Assembly: GCF_030284385.1 (NCBI RefSeq)
Contig: NZ_CP127221.1
Span: forward strand, 930,001 to 994,000
Length of the DNA: 64,000 nt
Reading direction: 5' to 3'
Origin: Altererythrobacter rubellus
GTDB lineage: Bacteria > Pseudomonadota > Alphaproteobacteria > Sphingomonadales > Sphingomonadaceae
Made by a program: the position numbers and the translations under genes. Numbering within the stretch: the stretch's first letter is position 1; every line of letters begins with the position of its first letter. The notes under the pieces are model-generated. The model saw nothing but the letters and a program-made list of their open reading frames with translations. It did not search any database and was not told where the DNA came from. Positions 19,274 through 28,178 of this stretch are shown piece by piece.

Positions 19274-19914
19274 GAGGACATCTCGGGATTATCTGGTTGA
19301 TTGTCTGGGTGCGCGCGCTGGAACTCAGGCAGGGCGAGGCATGCTTGCGCAATGCGCGCGATATGTGGTTTGTCGCTGCAATCGAATTGGAAGCGTTCCG
19401 CATTGTAGAACTGCGGCAACAGCACGACCTCGAAGAAGCCGGGCCTGTCGAACAGGAAATCGCCCGTTCCGAGCTGCGCCAGCCGCGCTTCCAGTGGCGC
19501 GAATGTACGCGCCAGCCAGTGGCGATACCAAATGTCGATCTCTTCCTGCGAATGGCCGAGCGGATCCTTGAGATACTTCAGCACCGGCAGGTTGTTCACG
19601 GCGTGCGTCTCGGTTGCGATCGCATAGGCAAGCTCGCGCGCGGTGTAGCGGTCTTCCAGATCGGCTGGCAGCAGAGAGTTTTCAGGATAGGCTTCATCCA
19701 GCCATTCGATCTGCGCCATGGATTGGGCACGGTCGCACCCGTCAGCCTCTAGCATCGGCACGCTACCAAACGGGTTGCGGCTGGTGAAGGCTTCACCCTT
19801 CTGCTCGGACGTCAGCAGGTTCACCGGGATATACTCGTAGTCGATCCCTTTCAGCTCCAGCGCGATGCGCAAGCGATAGGTCGTCGAACTGCGGAAGTAG
19901 CCATACAGTTTCAT
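19270..19914 (-). CDS. maiA: Maleylacetoacetate isomerase (zeta-class GST)
   Basis: 214 residues. The N-terminal thioredoxin-fold domain carries the zeta-class signature YFRSSTTYRLRIALELKG (Ser-Ser in the glutathione site) and NPFGSVPMLEADG, followed by a helical C-terminal domain. It isomerises maleylacetoacetate to fumarylacetoacetate with glutathione. A GTG at 19917 directly precedes the ATG at 19914; I use the ATG, with AGGAG about 9 bases upstream. Coupled by ATGA overlap to the fumarylacetoacetase gene. Confidence 0.94.
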   Translation of the reverse strand: MKLYGYFRSSTTYRLRIALELKGIDYEYIPVNLLTSEQKGEAFTSRNPFGSVPMLEADGCDRAQSMAQIEWLDEAYPENSLLPADLEDRYTARELAYAIATETHAVNNLPVLKYLKDPLGHSQEEIDIWYRHWLARTFAPLEARLAQLGTGDFLFDRPGFFEVVLLPQFYNAERFQFDCSDKPHIARIAQACLALPEFQRAHPDNQPDNPEMSS

Positions 19915-20045
19915 CACGCAGAACTCCTACAGGATGGAACACTTGGAACACTGTTCAGGGGTGGAAAAGTCATCCGTTTTTCAAGGACTTGCAAAATGCG
20001 CCTGTTGGAGCATGTAGGGCGCAATGTTGGATTGGCACGTATGCC

Positions 20046-20077
20046 TGTCCTATGCCAGTTCTTGGCAGCGTAGGACA
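20046..20077. repeat. Imperfect hairpin between gcdH and maiA
   Basis: Outer arms TGTCCTA and TAGGACA pair perfectly, with inner TGCCA/TGGCA around GTTCT. It lies 22 bp after the gcdH stop and 132 bp before maiA on the same strand. There is no U-tract, so it may stabilise the gcdH 3' end or be a protein site rather than an intrinsic terminator. I see no gene in 19915-20098. Confidence 0.45.
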
Positions 20078-20098
20078 GCAACTCGCGCGTTTCCTTCA

Positions 20099-21283
20099 TC
20101 AAAACGCCGCGATCCCCGTAATCCCGCGACCCAGGATCAGAGCGTGGACATCATGTGTACCTTCATAGGTGTTGACCGTTTCAAGGTTCACCATGTGGCG
20201 GATCACCTGATATTCCCCGCTGATGCCATTGCCGCCATGCATGTCGCGCGCCTGACGCGCGATATCGAGCGCTTTACCGACATTGTTGCGCTTGACCACG
20301 CTGATCATGTCCGGCGCAAAGCGGCCTTCGTCCATCAGGCGACCGACGCGAAGCGAGCCTTGCAGGCCCAGCGCGATGTCGGTCAGCATATCTGCCAGCT
20401 TCTTTTGGTAAAGCTGCGTTCCGGCCAGCGGGCGGCCAAACTGTTTGCGATCCAGCCCGTATTGCCGCGCAGCGTGCATGCAGAATTCGGCTGCGCCCAT
20501 CGCGCCCCAGCTAATCCCATAGCGTGCGCGGTTGAGACACCCGAAGGGACCTTTCAGGCCTTGCACATTGGGCAGCAGCGCATCCGCACCTACCTTCACA
20601 TCATCCATCATGATCATGCCAGTGGTGCTGGCGCGCAGTGAAATCTTGCCTTCGATCTTGGGCGCGGAAAGCCCCTTCATGCCCTTTTCCAGCACAAAGC
20701 CGCTAATGCCGCCGCCATGCTCTTCGCTTTTTGCCCAGACCACGAACACATCGGCGAAAGGCGCGTTCGAAATCCAGGTCTTGGAACCATTGAGGACATA
20801 TCCATCGCCGTCCTTCTTCGCGACGGTCTTCATGCCAGCAGGGTCAGAACCTGCGTCGGGCTCGGTCAGGCCAAAGCAGCCGATCAGCTGGCCCGAGGCG
20901 AGGCCGGGCAAGTATTTGCGGCGCTGTTCTTCCGATCCGTATTCATAGATCGGGAACATCACGAGCGATGATTGGACCGAAGCCATCGAGCGATACCCGC
21001 TGTCGACGCGTTCGATCTCGCGCGCAATCAATCCGTACGCAACATAGCCAGCGCCTGCGCCGCCGTATTCCTCCGGAATGGTTGCGCCCAGCAGGCCCGC
21101 CTGGCCAAACATCGGGAAAAGTTCGGGTGCGTCGATTTCGTCAGCGAAAGCTTTTATTACGCGCGGCTGCAACTCGCTTTGTGCAAAGCCATGCGCGGCA
21201 TCACGGATCATCCGCTCGTCTTCGGTCAGCTGGGTTTCCAGATCAAAGGGATCTTCCCAGTTAAACGGCACCATTCCGGCCAT
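20099..21283 (-). CDS. gcdH: Glutaryl-CoA dehydrogenase
   Basis: 394 residues, full length. This acyl-CoA dehydrogenase oxidises and decarboxylates glutaryl-CoA to crotonyl-CoA in lysine and tryptophan breakdown. Diagnostic text includes [18 protein letters not shown] at the N-terminus, the FAD motif [41 protein letters not shown] and the catalytic Glu in [21 protein letters not shown] lies 7 bases upstream of the ATG, inside an 18-bp palindrome shared with the hppD promoter. It is monocistronic as far as spacing shows. Confidence 0.94.
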   Translation of the reverse strand: MAGMVPFNWEDPFDLETQLTEDERMIRDAAHGFAQSELQPRVIKAFADEIDAPELFPMFGQAGLLGATIPEEYGGAGAGYVAYGLIAREIERVDSGYRSMASVQSSLVMFPIYEYGSEEQRRKYLPGLASGQLIGCFGLTEPDAGSDPAGMKTVAKKDGDGYVLNGSKTWISNAPFADVFVVWAKSEEHGGGISGFVLEKGMKGLSAPKIEGKISLRASTTGMIMMDDVKVGADALLPNVQGLKGPFGCLNRARYGISWGAMGAAEFCMHAARQYGLDRKQFGRPLAGTQLYQKKLADMLTDIALGLQGSLRVGRLMDEGRFAPDMISVVKRNNVGKALDIARQARDMHGGNGISGEYQVIRHMVNLETVNTYEGTHDVHALILGRGITGIAAF

Positions 21284-21301
21284 TAGTTACTCCTGAAACT
21301 A
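21284..21301. promoter_or_regulatory. 18-bp operator-like palindrome at gcdH, same arms as at hppD
   Basis: TAGTTAC at 21284-21290 and GAAACTA at 21295-21301 flank TCCT. On the gene strand the centre supplies the AGGAG ribosome site, and a -10-like TAAAAT (21306-21301) abuts the outer arm, so a bound repressor would block both transcription and translation starts. The arms are base-for-base identical to those at 8104-8121. Confidence 0.6.
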
Positions 21302-21446
21302 TTTTACGGCTCCATTCGCAGGAATGGCGTGCGGCGACAAGTCTTGTCTAGCGATTTAAGAGTGTGCGTGAAAGGGGCGATGCGGAAGGCGCGAATGAGC
21401 ACATTCCCTATCGAGGTTTCTCCCTTGAACCGGTGTCGCGACTGGT

Positions 21447-21944
21447 TCAGCCGTTCTGGCCAAACTTGCTTGTAAAGCCGGCCTCGTCGCCTGCACTCAA
21501 CAGTTTGGCTTGCTCCACCCATGCATCGCGGCGGATGCGCCCCTGGAAGCGCCCGAGGTGGGCATCGATGCGCTCGATATCCGCATCATTCCATGCGGCA
21601 ATATCTGCGAAACGCGTCACGCCTTGTTCGCGCAGCAATGTCGCGATCTTGGGTCCAAGGCCTTTAATCCGGGTCAGGTCATCGGCGCCGGCTGGAGTTG
21701 GCGCGGTAACCGAAGCTGGTGCGGGGCCAGCGTCAAGAGGCGGCGCAGGTGTGCCTGCATCAATCAGCGCCTGATTACGGCTCGCGCGCTCTGCGCCTTC
21801 ATCGAGCACGTCCCTGGTCGAGCTCTCTCGCACAACCTTGGCCTTGCGGTTGGCGCGGCCAATCAGCCAGACAATTGCGATCGCGACCACAAATCCGATC
21901 GCGATATAGACTCCATAGGCTTCCAGAATTTCAGCAGCAGTCAT
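21447..21944 (-). CDS. Membrane-anchored helix-hairpin-helix protein
   Basis: 165 residues of unknown function. An N-terminal membrane helix (about residues 10-30, GVYIAIGFVVAIAIVWLIG) is followed by a basic stretch, an Ala/Pro-rich linker (about 60-85) and a C-terminal HhH-like domain, LTRIKGLGPKIATLLREQG and FADIAAWNDADIERIDAHL. Such domains in small membrane proteins resemble those seen at the end of some ribosomal protein L21-like and NADH-dehydrogenase-associated proteins; DNA binding is not established. A TTG at 21947 precedes the ATG chosen here. It lies 15 bp after the flippase gene on the same strand in the reverse sense, that is, upstream of it. Confidence 0.75.
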   Translation of the reverse strand: MTAAEILEAYGVYIAIGFVVAIAIVWLIGRANRKAKVVRESSTRDVLDEGAERASRNQALIDAGTPAPPLDAGPAPASVTAPTPAGADDLTRIKGLGPKIATLLREQGVTRFADIAAWNDADIERIDAHLGRFQGRIRRDAWVEQAKLLSAGDEAGFTSKFGQNG

Positions 21945-21959
21945 CAATCAACATCTTCC

Positions 21960-23471
21960 TCAGCTCGGCGTGTCACCGCCAACATTCTTGCGAAACAGCA
22001 GCCGGTCTTCTTCGCCGAATCCCTTGCGCCAGATCACAAAGCCATAAGTTGCCAGAATCGCCGGAATGCCGAAGATCAACTCCATCCATTCGGGCAATTG
22101 CGTGAACGCGAAGCCCACAATTACCGCAGGCGCGGTTGCCCATACAAGGCCCCAGCGCCAATTGCTGACCGGCGCTTTAAGCAGATTCTTGAGCAGCAAT
22201 GCCTTTATCAGGCTGGAGGCGCCGAGCGCCAGGAACAGTGCGCCAGCGGCGCCAGCGGCTTTGAAGCCTTCGTCCAGCTGCAGATACTCTGCCAGCATGA
22301 TGAGGCCAATAGTCAGCGCGGCTTGAAGCGCGATGATCCCGATTGAAATCGCGAGGTTACGTTTGCGCGCAATATAGACCAGCACGCTTTCGGAAACGAC
22401 CGCCATCGACGCAACGACTTCGGCGGCAAGCAGGATTGCGAGCGCGCCTGTACCGCCGACAATTGCCGGGCCGCCAAGCCCCATCACCGCTTCGCCTGGT
22501 ATGGCCAGCGCAAGCGCAATCGCAGCCTGAACCGCAATGATCCAGAACCCGACCTGGCGCACTTGCGCCGCGATCGCGTCCATATTGCCGATCTTCAGGT
22601 TCTTGGTCACAACTGGAGACAGAATGGGTTCAAAGCTGGACTTCAGCTTTTGCGGCAGAGTGGCGATTTCTTTCGCGAAGAAGTAGATGCCCACTGCGCG
22701 CTCTGACGTGAATTGACCAAGCAAGAACACATCGAGCAATCGCGTACTGCGCTCGATCACGTCGGCGCCGGAAAGCGGTAAGGCCCGCAGGACCATCGAA
22801 CCAAGATAGCGCGGGCGGGGGCGCCATCCATCAGGCAAGCCGTAAGTGCGGATGAATGACCACAAGGCTGTCAGAAGCGCGGCATAAATCGCAACGACAA
22901 AGGCGAGTGCCAGCCCGCTCTCGCGTGCGCCGGGTATGTAAAAGAACGCGAGCACAGCGATTGACTTGACCCATGGCTCGACAAGCGCGCGTGCGCGTAC
23001 GGTTGTGGTAATATCATATCGATAGGCCTGCGCGGCGAGCAAGATCTCGGTCAGCGCAAAGGCAGGGATCGCTGCCACCATCAGGATGTCAAGCGGGCCG
23101 TTGACGCCGTTCGGGAACATGATTGCTGGAAAGATCAGTACAATCACTGCCGCCAAAGCGGACACGATGAGTGCGGCCAGCATCCCGTCGAACACGAGAT
23201 TAACGGGTTTCTGAGCGTCTTGATCGGCCCCTTCGGTCAATCGTTGTGCAAGCCCGCGCTTCTCGCCCAGAGCGCAGAACAGCGCGAATATCTCGATAAT
23301 GACGAAGGCCGATGCGAAGCGGCCCATGTCTTCGACGCCATACAAGCGGTAGCCAATGAACAGGAACGGGATGCCGCCGATCAAGCGGATCAGGAAGCCA
23401 AGCGTGTTGGTTCGCCCGCCCTTGGCGAGAGTTGCCATGTCGTCTTTGTGTGCAGAATCAGCGCTGCTCAC
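21960..23471 (-). CDS. Polysaccharide flippase-like membrane protein (MOP superfamily)
   Basis: 503 residues with about 12-14 membrane helices and few charged loops. The N-terminus NTLGFLIRLIGGIPFLFIGYR, the mid-protein ALPLSGADVIERSTRLLDVF and LKSSFEPILSPVV are typical of Wzx-like lipopolysaccharide or polysaccharide exporters, which flip lipid-linked saccharides across the inner membrane. Starts at GTG 23471, overlapping the gpsA stop by 4 bases, so it is translationally coupled to gpsA. No glycosyltransferases lie nearby, so the substrate is unknown. Confidence 0.85.
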   Translation of the reverse strand: MSSADSAHKDDMATLAKGGRTNTLGFLIRLIGGIPFLFIGYRLYGVEDMGRFASAFVIIEIFALFCALGEKRGLAQRLTEGADQDAQKPVNLVFDGMLAALIVSALAAVIVLIFPAIMFPNGVNGPLDILMVAAIPAFALTEILLAAQAYRYDITTTVRARALVEPWVKSIAVLAFFYIPGARESGLALAFVVAIYAALLTALWSFIRTYGLPDGWRPRPRYLGSMVLRALPLSGADVIERSTRLLDVFLLGQFTSERAVGIYFFAKEIATLPQKLKSSFEPILSPVVTKNLKIGNMDAIAAQVRQVGFWIIAVQAAIALALAIPGEAVMGLGGPAIVGGTGALAILLAAEVVASMAVVSESVLVYIARKRNLAISIGIIALQAALTIGLIMLAEYLQLDEGFKAAGAAGALFLALGASSLIKALLLKNLLKAPVSNWRWGLVWATAPAVIVGFAFTQLPEWMELIFGIPAILATYGFVIWRKGFGEEDRLLFRKNVGGDTPS

Positions 23472-24469
23472 ACAGGCTCGCCCTGTTCGGTGGTCAATGG
23501 CCGTGCGAGCAGTTGCGCAACAACTTTGGCAGGGGTTGCGCCGCCCAGGATGGCATTGACCGCTTCAACGATAGGCATATCGATTTCGCGTCCTTGCGCC
23601 AGTTCATGCAGGACGGGGGCCGTGTGCGCCCCTTCGGCAACTGTCTTGCGATCCGCCATCAATTCGGCCGCGCTTTTGCCTTCGCCCAGCGCTTTGCCCA
23701 GCGAGAAGTTACGGCTCGACGTACTGCTGCAAGTCAAAACCAGATCGCCCAGACCGCACAGACCCGACAGCGTGTCACGCTGCCCGCCCAGCGCCTGCCC
23801 GAAACGCAGCATTTCGGCATAGCCACGCGCGATCAGCGCCGCACGTGCGTTCTGGCCCAGGCCAAGCCCGTCCACCACGCCGCACGCGATTGCGAGCACA
23901 TTCTTGATCGACCCGCCGATCTCGGCTCCGGTCACATCCTCTGTGAAATAGGGGCGGAAAGTCGGCCGCGCGATAGCAGTGATCAGCCGATCCCATTGTG
24001 CTTCACCGCCAGTGCAGGCGAGTGTGACTGCCGTCGGCAGGCCGGCGGCAACTTCATGTGCAAATGTCGGGCCGGACAGAACGGCAATTTCACTGTCAGG
24101 CAGCGCGTCCTTCGCGACATTGTTCATCAAGCGGCCGGTGCCCGCTTCGATACCCTTGCTGCACAGCACAAGATCGCCCGGCGCCTTGGGCATCTGCCTT
24201 AGCACGCTGCCGAGATGCTGAGCGGGCGTGACGGCGAGAACAATTTCAAGCTCGGCAAACTCGCTCAGATCGCTTGTCGCGCGGATGGTTTCAGCAAGTT
24301 TGGCCGACGCCAGATAGGTTGTGTTGCGGTGCGTGCTGTTGATCTCTTCGACTACGTCAGGCTCCAGCGCCCAAAGCACCACATCACGGCCATCACTGGC
24401 CAGCATTTGCGCCAAGGCCGTACCCCATGCGCCTGCGCCAAGGACACCCACCGGTCGGTGAGAGGTCAT
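23468..24469 (-). CDS. gpsA: NAD(P)-dependent glycerol-3-phosphate dehydrogenase
   Basis: 333 residues. It makes sn-glycerol 3-phosphate for phospholipids. The N-terminal nucleotide motif [13 protein letters not shown], the substrate motifs [12 protein letters not shown] and [19 protein letters not shown], the catalytic Lys in [13 protein letters not shown] and the [11 protein letters not shown] segment are present. Start 24469 is chosen because AGGAG is upstream and it overlaps the tsaD stop by 4 bases; the longer frame to 24586 is a read-through into tsaD. Third partners upstream and downstream are all coupled by 4-base overlaps. Confidence 0.96.
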   Translation of the reverse strand: MTSHRPVGVLGAGAWGTALAQMLASDGRDVVLWALEPDVVEEINSTHRNTTYLASAKLAETIRATSDLSEFAELEIVLAVTPAQHLGSVLRQMPKAPGDLVLCSKGIEAGTGRLMNNVAKDALPDSEIAVLSGPTFAHEVAAGLPTAVTLACTGGEAQWDRLITAIARPTFRPYFTEDVTGAEIGGSIKNVLAIACGVVDGLGLGQNARAALIARGYAEMLRFGQALGGQRDTLSGLCGLGDLVLTCSSTSSRNFSLGKALGEGKSAAELMADRKTVAEGAHTAPVLHELAQGREIDMPIVEAVNAILGGATPAKVVAQLLARPLTTEQGEPV

Positions 24470-25512
24470 GCTTTCACTCCTGCGCCGCGTACCGGCTCGG
24501 CTTGAGGGTCGAGCGGCCAGCGCGGACGCGCGGCGACATCCAGCGGATCGAAAACGCCAAGCGGCAAGCGTTCGCAGCCAGCCCAAGCGATCATCGCGGC
24601 ATTATCGGTGCAAAGCGCCATTGGCGGCGCAGTGAAGCGCATGCCGTGCCGTTGAGCAAGCTTTTCCAGTGCAGTGCGGATGGTCTGGTTCGCGGCAACA
24701 CCGCCTGCGACGACCAGATTGCCCGGCGTCTCGATACGTTCCAAGGCATATTCAAGCCGGTCAATCAGGCAATCGACGGCGGCTTGCTGGAAACTGGCCG
24801 CGATGTCTGCGTCGGTATGTTCGCCGCTGTCCTTAGCTCTCAAGACTGCGCTCTTGAGGCCGGCAAAAGAGAAATGCGGTTCTTTCGATCCCTTGAGTGG
24901 ACGCGGCAATGGCACCGCTTGCGGATCGCCTTGCATGGCAAGCTTTTCCAATGCAGGCCCACCCGGATAGCCAAGGCCGAGCACCTTGGCGCTCTTGTCG
25001 AAGGCCTCGCCCAACGCGTCATCGATTGTTGTGGCTAATCGGCGATATTCACCGACGCCTTCGACCAGCAGGATCTGGCAATGTCCGCCGGAAACCAGCA
25101 GCAAAAGATAGGGGAATTCGAGGTCCGGATTCGCAAGGCGCGGGCTGAGCGCATGCCCTTCCAGATGATTGATCGCGAGCAGCGGTGTGTCAGACGCCAT
25201 TGCAAGCGCCTTGGCCGTTACGAGGCCAACCATCACCCCGCCGATCAGACCGGGCCCCGCAGTCGCCGCAATCGCATCACAATCCGCCAGCGAAAGGCCC
25301 GCTTCGTCCATCACGGCTTTGAGCATCGGCGCGAGTTTTTCGGCGTGCGCGCGCGCGGCAATTTCGGGCACGACCCCGCCATAGGGTGCATGCTCTTCGA
25401 TCTGTGAGGCGATTTTTTCGGCAATAATCGTCCGATCACTCGTAACCAGCGCCACGGCGGTTTCGTCGCAACTCGACTCAATGCCCAGAACTATTTTTGG
25501 CTTCGCGTTCAT
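24466..25512 (-). CDS. tsaD: tRNA N6-adenosine threonylcarbamoyltransferase
   Basis: 348 residues. It transfers the threonylcarbamoyl group to A37 of ANN-decoding tRNAs. Signature elements are [14 protein letters not shown] at the N-terminus, the metal-binding HxxxH in [38 protein letters not shown] and [12 protein letters not shown] near the C-terminus. Divergent from hemC with only 44 bp between starts. Its coupling to gpsA is common in alphaproteobacteria. Confidence 0.97.
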   Translation of the reverse strand: MNAKPKIVLGIESSCDETAVALVTSDRTIIAEKIASQIEEHAPYGGVVPEIAARAHAEKLAPMLKAVMDEAGLSLADCDAIAATAGPGLIGGVMVGLVTAKALAMASDTPLLAINHLEGHALSPRLANPDLEFPYLLLLVSGGHCQILLVEGVGEYRRLATTIDDALGEAFDKSAKVLGLGYPGGPALEKLAMQGDPQAVPLPRPLKGSKEPHFSFAGLKSAVLRAKDSGEHTDADIAASFQQAAVDCLIDRLEYALERIETPGNLVVAGGVAANQTIRTALEKLAQRHGMRFTAPPMALCTDNAAMIAWAGCERLPLGVFDPLDVAARPRWPLDPQAEPVRGAGVKA

Positions 25513-25556
25513 CGCGCTTTCCCTTAGAGGTTTGCGAGGTTAGAGCAAGCTCAGCG

Positions 25557-26492
25557 ATGAACGACGAAACACCAATTATCCGCCTGGGAACGCGCAATTC
25601 CCCGCTGGCGATGGCGCAGGCCTATGAGACGCGGCGGCGACTATGCGGCGCGCATGGCTGGGATGAATCAAAGGTCGAATTGGTGCCGGTTGTGGCGAGC
25701 GGGGATAAAGTACTCGATCGTCCGCTGGCGGAAATCGGCGGCAAGGCGCTGTGGACCAAGGAGCTCGATCATTGGCTGCACGATGGCACAATCGATGCCT
25801 CGGTTCATTCGATGAAAGATGTGGAGACGCTACGGCCCGGTACGCTGACAATCGCGGCGGTCATGCCGCGCGCGGACACCGCGGATAGTTTGGTTGGCGC
25901 AAAGTCGGTTGCGGACATCCCTGAAGGCGCGACAGTGGGAACCAGCGCGCCGCGCCGCGCGGCGCAGCTGCTGCATGCGCGGCCGGACTGCAAGGTTGTG
26001 TCGTTTCGCGGCAATGTCGCAACGCGGCTCGCCAAGCTGGAAAAAGGCGAGGCGGATTGCACTCTGCTGGCCTCTGCTGGACTTGATCGATTGGGAGAGG
26101 ATTCGGTCGGCGCGCGGCTTGATCCTGAGATATGGTTGCCCGCGCCCGCGCAAGGCGCGATCGGGATCGAATGCCGCACCGATGATGCACAGACGCAAGA
26201 ATTCTTGGCGGCAATAGACCACGCGCCGAGTCACCGCGCAGTCATGGCCGAACGCACTCTGCTAAAGGCACTGGGCGGAAACTGCCATAGCCCGATCGCG
26301 ATGCTGACCACAGCGCAGGATGATGTATTGGCGCTGCGCTGCGCCCTGTTCAGCCCGGATGGTCGTGAACGGATCGAAGCGACGCATAGCGGCTCAGCGG
26401 AGGACCTCGCATGGGTCGCGGCCATGGGGAGAGAACTGATCGCGCGCCTTACGCCCGGCATGGCACCACATTTCGGGCAACACGAGGTGTGA
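25557..26492 (+). CDS. hemC: Hydroxymethylbilane synthase (porphobilinogen deaminase)
   Basis: 311 residues. It polymerises four porphobilinogens in tetrapyrrole synthesis. The motifs IRLGTRNSPLAMAQA, VHSMKDVETLRPG, TVGTSAPRRAAQLL and FRGNVATRLAKLEKG are present, and the dipyrromethane-cofactor Cys is in LGGNCHSPIA. The start at 25557 begins MNDETPIIRLG; the longer frame to 25497 would run back over the tsaD start. GTGA overlap couples it to hemD. Confidence 0.96.
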   Translation: MNDETPIIRLGTRNSPLAMAQAYETRRRLCGAHGWDESKVELVPVVASGDKVLDRPLAEIGGKALWTKELDHWLHDGTIDASVHSMKDVETLRPGTLTIAAVMPRADTADSLVGAKSVADIPEGATVGTSAPRRAAQLLHARPDCKVVSFRGNVATRLAKLEKGEADCTLLASAGLDRLGEDSVGARLDPEIWLPAPAQGAIGIECRTDDAQTQEFLAAIDHAPSHRAVMAERTLLKALGGNCHSPIAMLTTAQDDVLALRCALFSPDGRERIEATHSGSAEDLAWVAAMGRELIARLTPGMAPHFGQHEV

Positions 26493-27169
26493 CAAAGGCC
26501 TTCGCCATCCGGCCCGAGCCGGGGCTTTCCAAGACCATCGCAGCGGGTGCGGCGCGCGCGCTACCCATCGCTGGGGTAGCGCTTTTCAAAGTGATACCGA
26601 GTGGTTGGACTTTGCCGGATCTGGAGGCATTTGATGCACTTCTGGTGGGAAGCGCCAATGCCTTCCGCCATGGCGGGGACAAGCTTTCCGCTCTCACTCA
26701 TCTACCGGTCCTCGCCGTAGGGCAAACGACCGCGGATGCCGCGCGTGACGCTGGCTTTACGGTCGCACGGGTCGGTTCTGGCGGATTGCAGCAAGTACTC
26801 GACGGGATCGGCGGCGATTTTCAGCATCTCTTGCGCCTTTCAGGCGAAGATCATGTGACGCTTTCCTCTCCCGCCGATGTGCAGATCACCGAACGCATCG
26901 TCTATCGGATTGGCAAGGTCGACTTGCCAGAAGAGGTCGCGGCGCAACTATCCAAGGGGGCGCTTGTCCTGTTGCACTCAGCCGAGGCGGCGCAGCACTT
27001 CGTGAATGAATGCAATCGTTTGGGCGTTGATCGGACGCATGTTTCGCTTTGTGCGCTGGGCCCGCGCATTCTCGAACCGGTCGGAGAGGGTTGGCAAGCG
27101 GCGCGCGCGGCTGCTAGTCCCAACGAGAACGATCTCTTGGCCTTGGCAATTGCAATGTGCCAAGAATAA
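26489..27169 (+). CDS. hemD: Uroporphyrinogen-III synthase
   Basis: 226 residues. It cyclises hydroxymethylbilane to uroporphyrinogen III. The protein family is poorly conserved; visible are the first-domain LLVGSANAFRHGG and LAVGQTTADAARDAGF, and the second-domain VLLHSAEAAQHFV and LCALGPRILEPV. The GTG start at 26489 overlaps the hemC stop by 4 bases, which both fixes the start and supports the identity; the longer frame to 26411 lies inside hemC. Confidence 0.88.
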   Translation: MTKAFAIRPEPGLSKTIAAGAARALPIAGVALFKVIPSGWTLPDLEAFDALLVGSANAFRHGGDKLSALTHLPVLAVGQTTADAARDAGFTVARVGSGGLQQVLDGIGGDFQHLLRLSGEDHVTLSSPADVQITERIVYRIGKVDLPEEVAAQLSKGALVLLHSAEAAQHFVNECNRLGVDRTHVSLCALGPRILEPVGEGWQAARAAASPNENDLLALAIAMCQE

Positions 27170-27233
27170 GACCGGGACAGAGTGATGGTGGTTAAAGGCT
27201 GGCGAAAGCCTGTGGGTCGTAGAACGGAAAAAT

Positions 27234-28169
27234 ATGGAATCTAGGTTTGGTAGCCGACGCACAAAGCCTTCAAAGGGCCCGATTTTCGGGGCGGTTGCGG
27301 CTGCGTTTCTACTGGGTGCGTCGATTGTAGGGATTTTCTACTGGCAAGATACGAAAGAAGAAGAGCCGGTCGCGCTGTCCAATGAAGCGGGCCAGGCGCA
27401 GGCCAATCTCCCCGCCATCGCCGATAGCGCCGAAGACGCGCCAGCACCCAGTCCCACGCCAGCTGAAGAGGCGGCCGTGGTAGTAGCCGCGGTAGAAGCA
27501 ACCGAAGCGGTTGAACGCGTTGCTGAGCAACAAGGCGGACTTGATCAGCGATTGGCAGCGGCGGAACAGCGACTTGCGCGTCTGGACCTGCAAGCACAGG
27601 CTGCAGCGGGTAATGCCGCGCGTGCCGAAGGTCTGTTGATCGCATTTGCCACGCGCCGTTATATCGAGCGCGGCGAAGAGCTGGGTTATCTGGCAGACCA
27701 GCTAAGGCTGCGCTTCGGCGACAGCTGGCCCAATGCGGTGCGAACCGTGATCAGTTTCTCGCGTGATCCGATAACGCTGGATTCCCTCCTGGCGCGGCTG
27801 GATGGCCTCGCTCCAGAGCTTCAGAAAAGCGAAGGGATCAACAGTTGGGCTGATTTCCGGCGCGAATTGAGTGAATTGTTCGTTGTGCGGCGTGAAAGCA
27901 CACCATCGCCTCAGCCCGCGCGGCGTTTGGAACGCGCGCGGCAGTTCCTGGAGAGCGGGCGGATCGATTCCGCTATCGGAGAGATCAAGAATATGCCCGG
28001 GGCGGCAACCGCAGAAGACTGGATTGCCGATGCGGAACGCTATGCCGCTGCAATGAGTGCGCTGGAAACCATCGAGATGGCAGCCGTGCTTGATCCGGGC
28101 CGCTTGCGCGATGGCACAGGTACGCCTGTTGAACAGCGTAGCCCGGTTGAAGCACCCGGTGGCGAATAA
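27234..28169 (+). CDS. Single-pass membrane protein with coiled coil, mitofilin/HemX-like
   Basis: 311 residues. A basic N-terminus (about 1-14) and one membrane helix (about 17-36) lead to an Ala/Glu-rich segment, a predicted coiled coil (about 95-135, LDQRLAAAEQRLARLDLQAQ), and a helical C-terminal domain with repeated hydrophobic heptads. The same hemC-hemD-membrane protein order is seen in many alphaproteobacteria, whose members are called mitofilin-like (COG4223). It is not an enzyme of haem synthesis as far as I can see. It lies 64 bp after hemD and converges on the hydroxylase gene. Confidence 0.78.
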   Translation: MESRFGSRRTKPSKGPIFGAVAAAFLLGASIVGIFYWQDTKEEEPVALSNEAGQAQANLPAIADSAEDAPAPSPTPAEEAAVVVAAVEATEAVERVAEQQGGLDQRLAAAEQRLARLDLQAQAAAGNAARAEGLLIAFATRRYIERGEELGYLADQLRLRFGDSWPNAVRTVISFSRDPITLDSLLARLDGLAPELQKSEGINSWADFRRELSELFVVRRESTPSPQPARRLERARQFLESGRIDSAIGEIKNMPGAATAEDWIADAERYAAAMSALETIEMAAVLDPGRLRDGTGTPVEQRSPVEAPGGE

Positions 28170-28178
28170 AGCGTTGAG

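Noticed and set aside
19914..20102. 62-residue frame between maiA and gcdH
   Set aside because: No ribosome site or motif, and it covers an inverted repeat.
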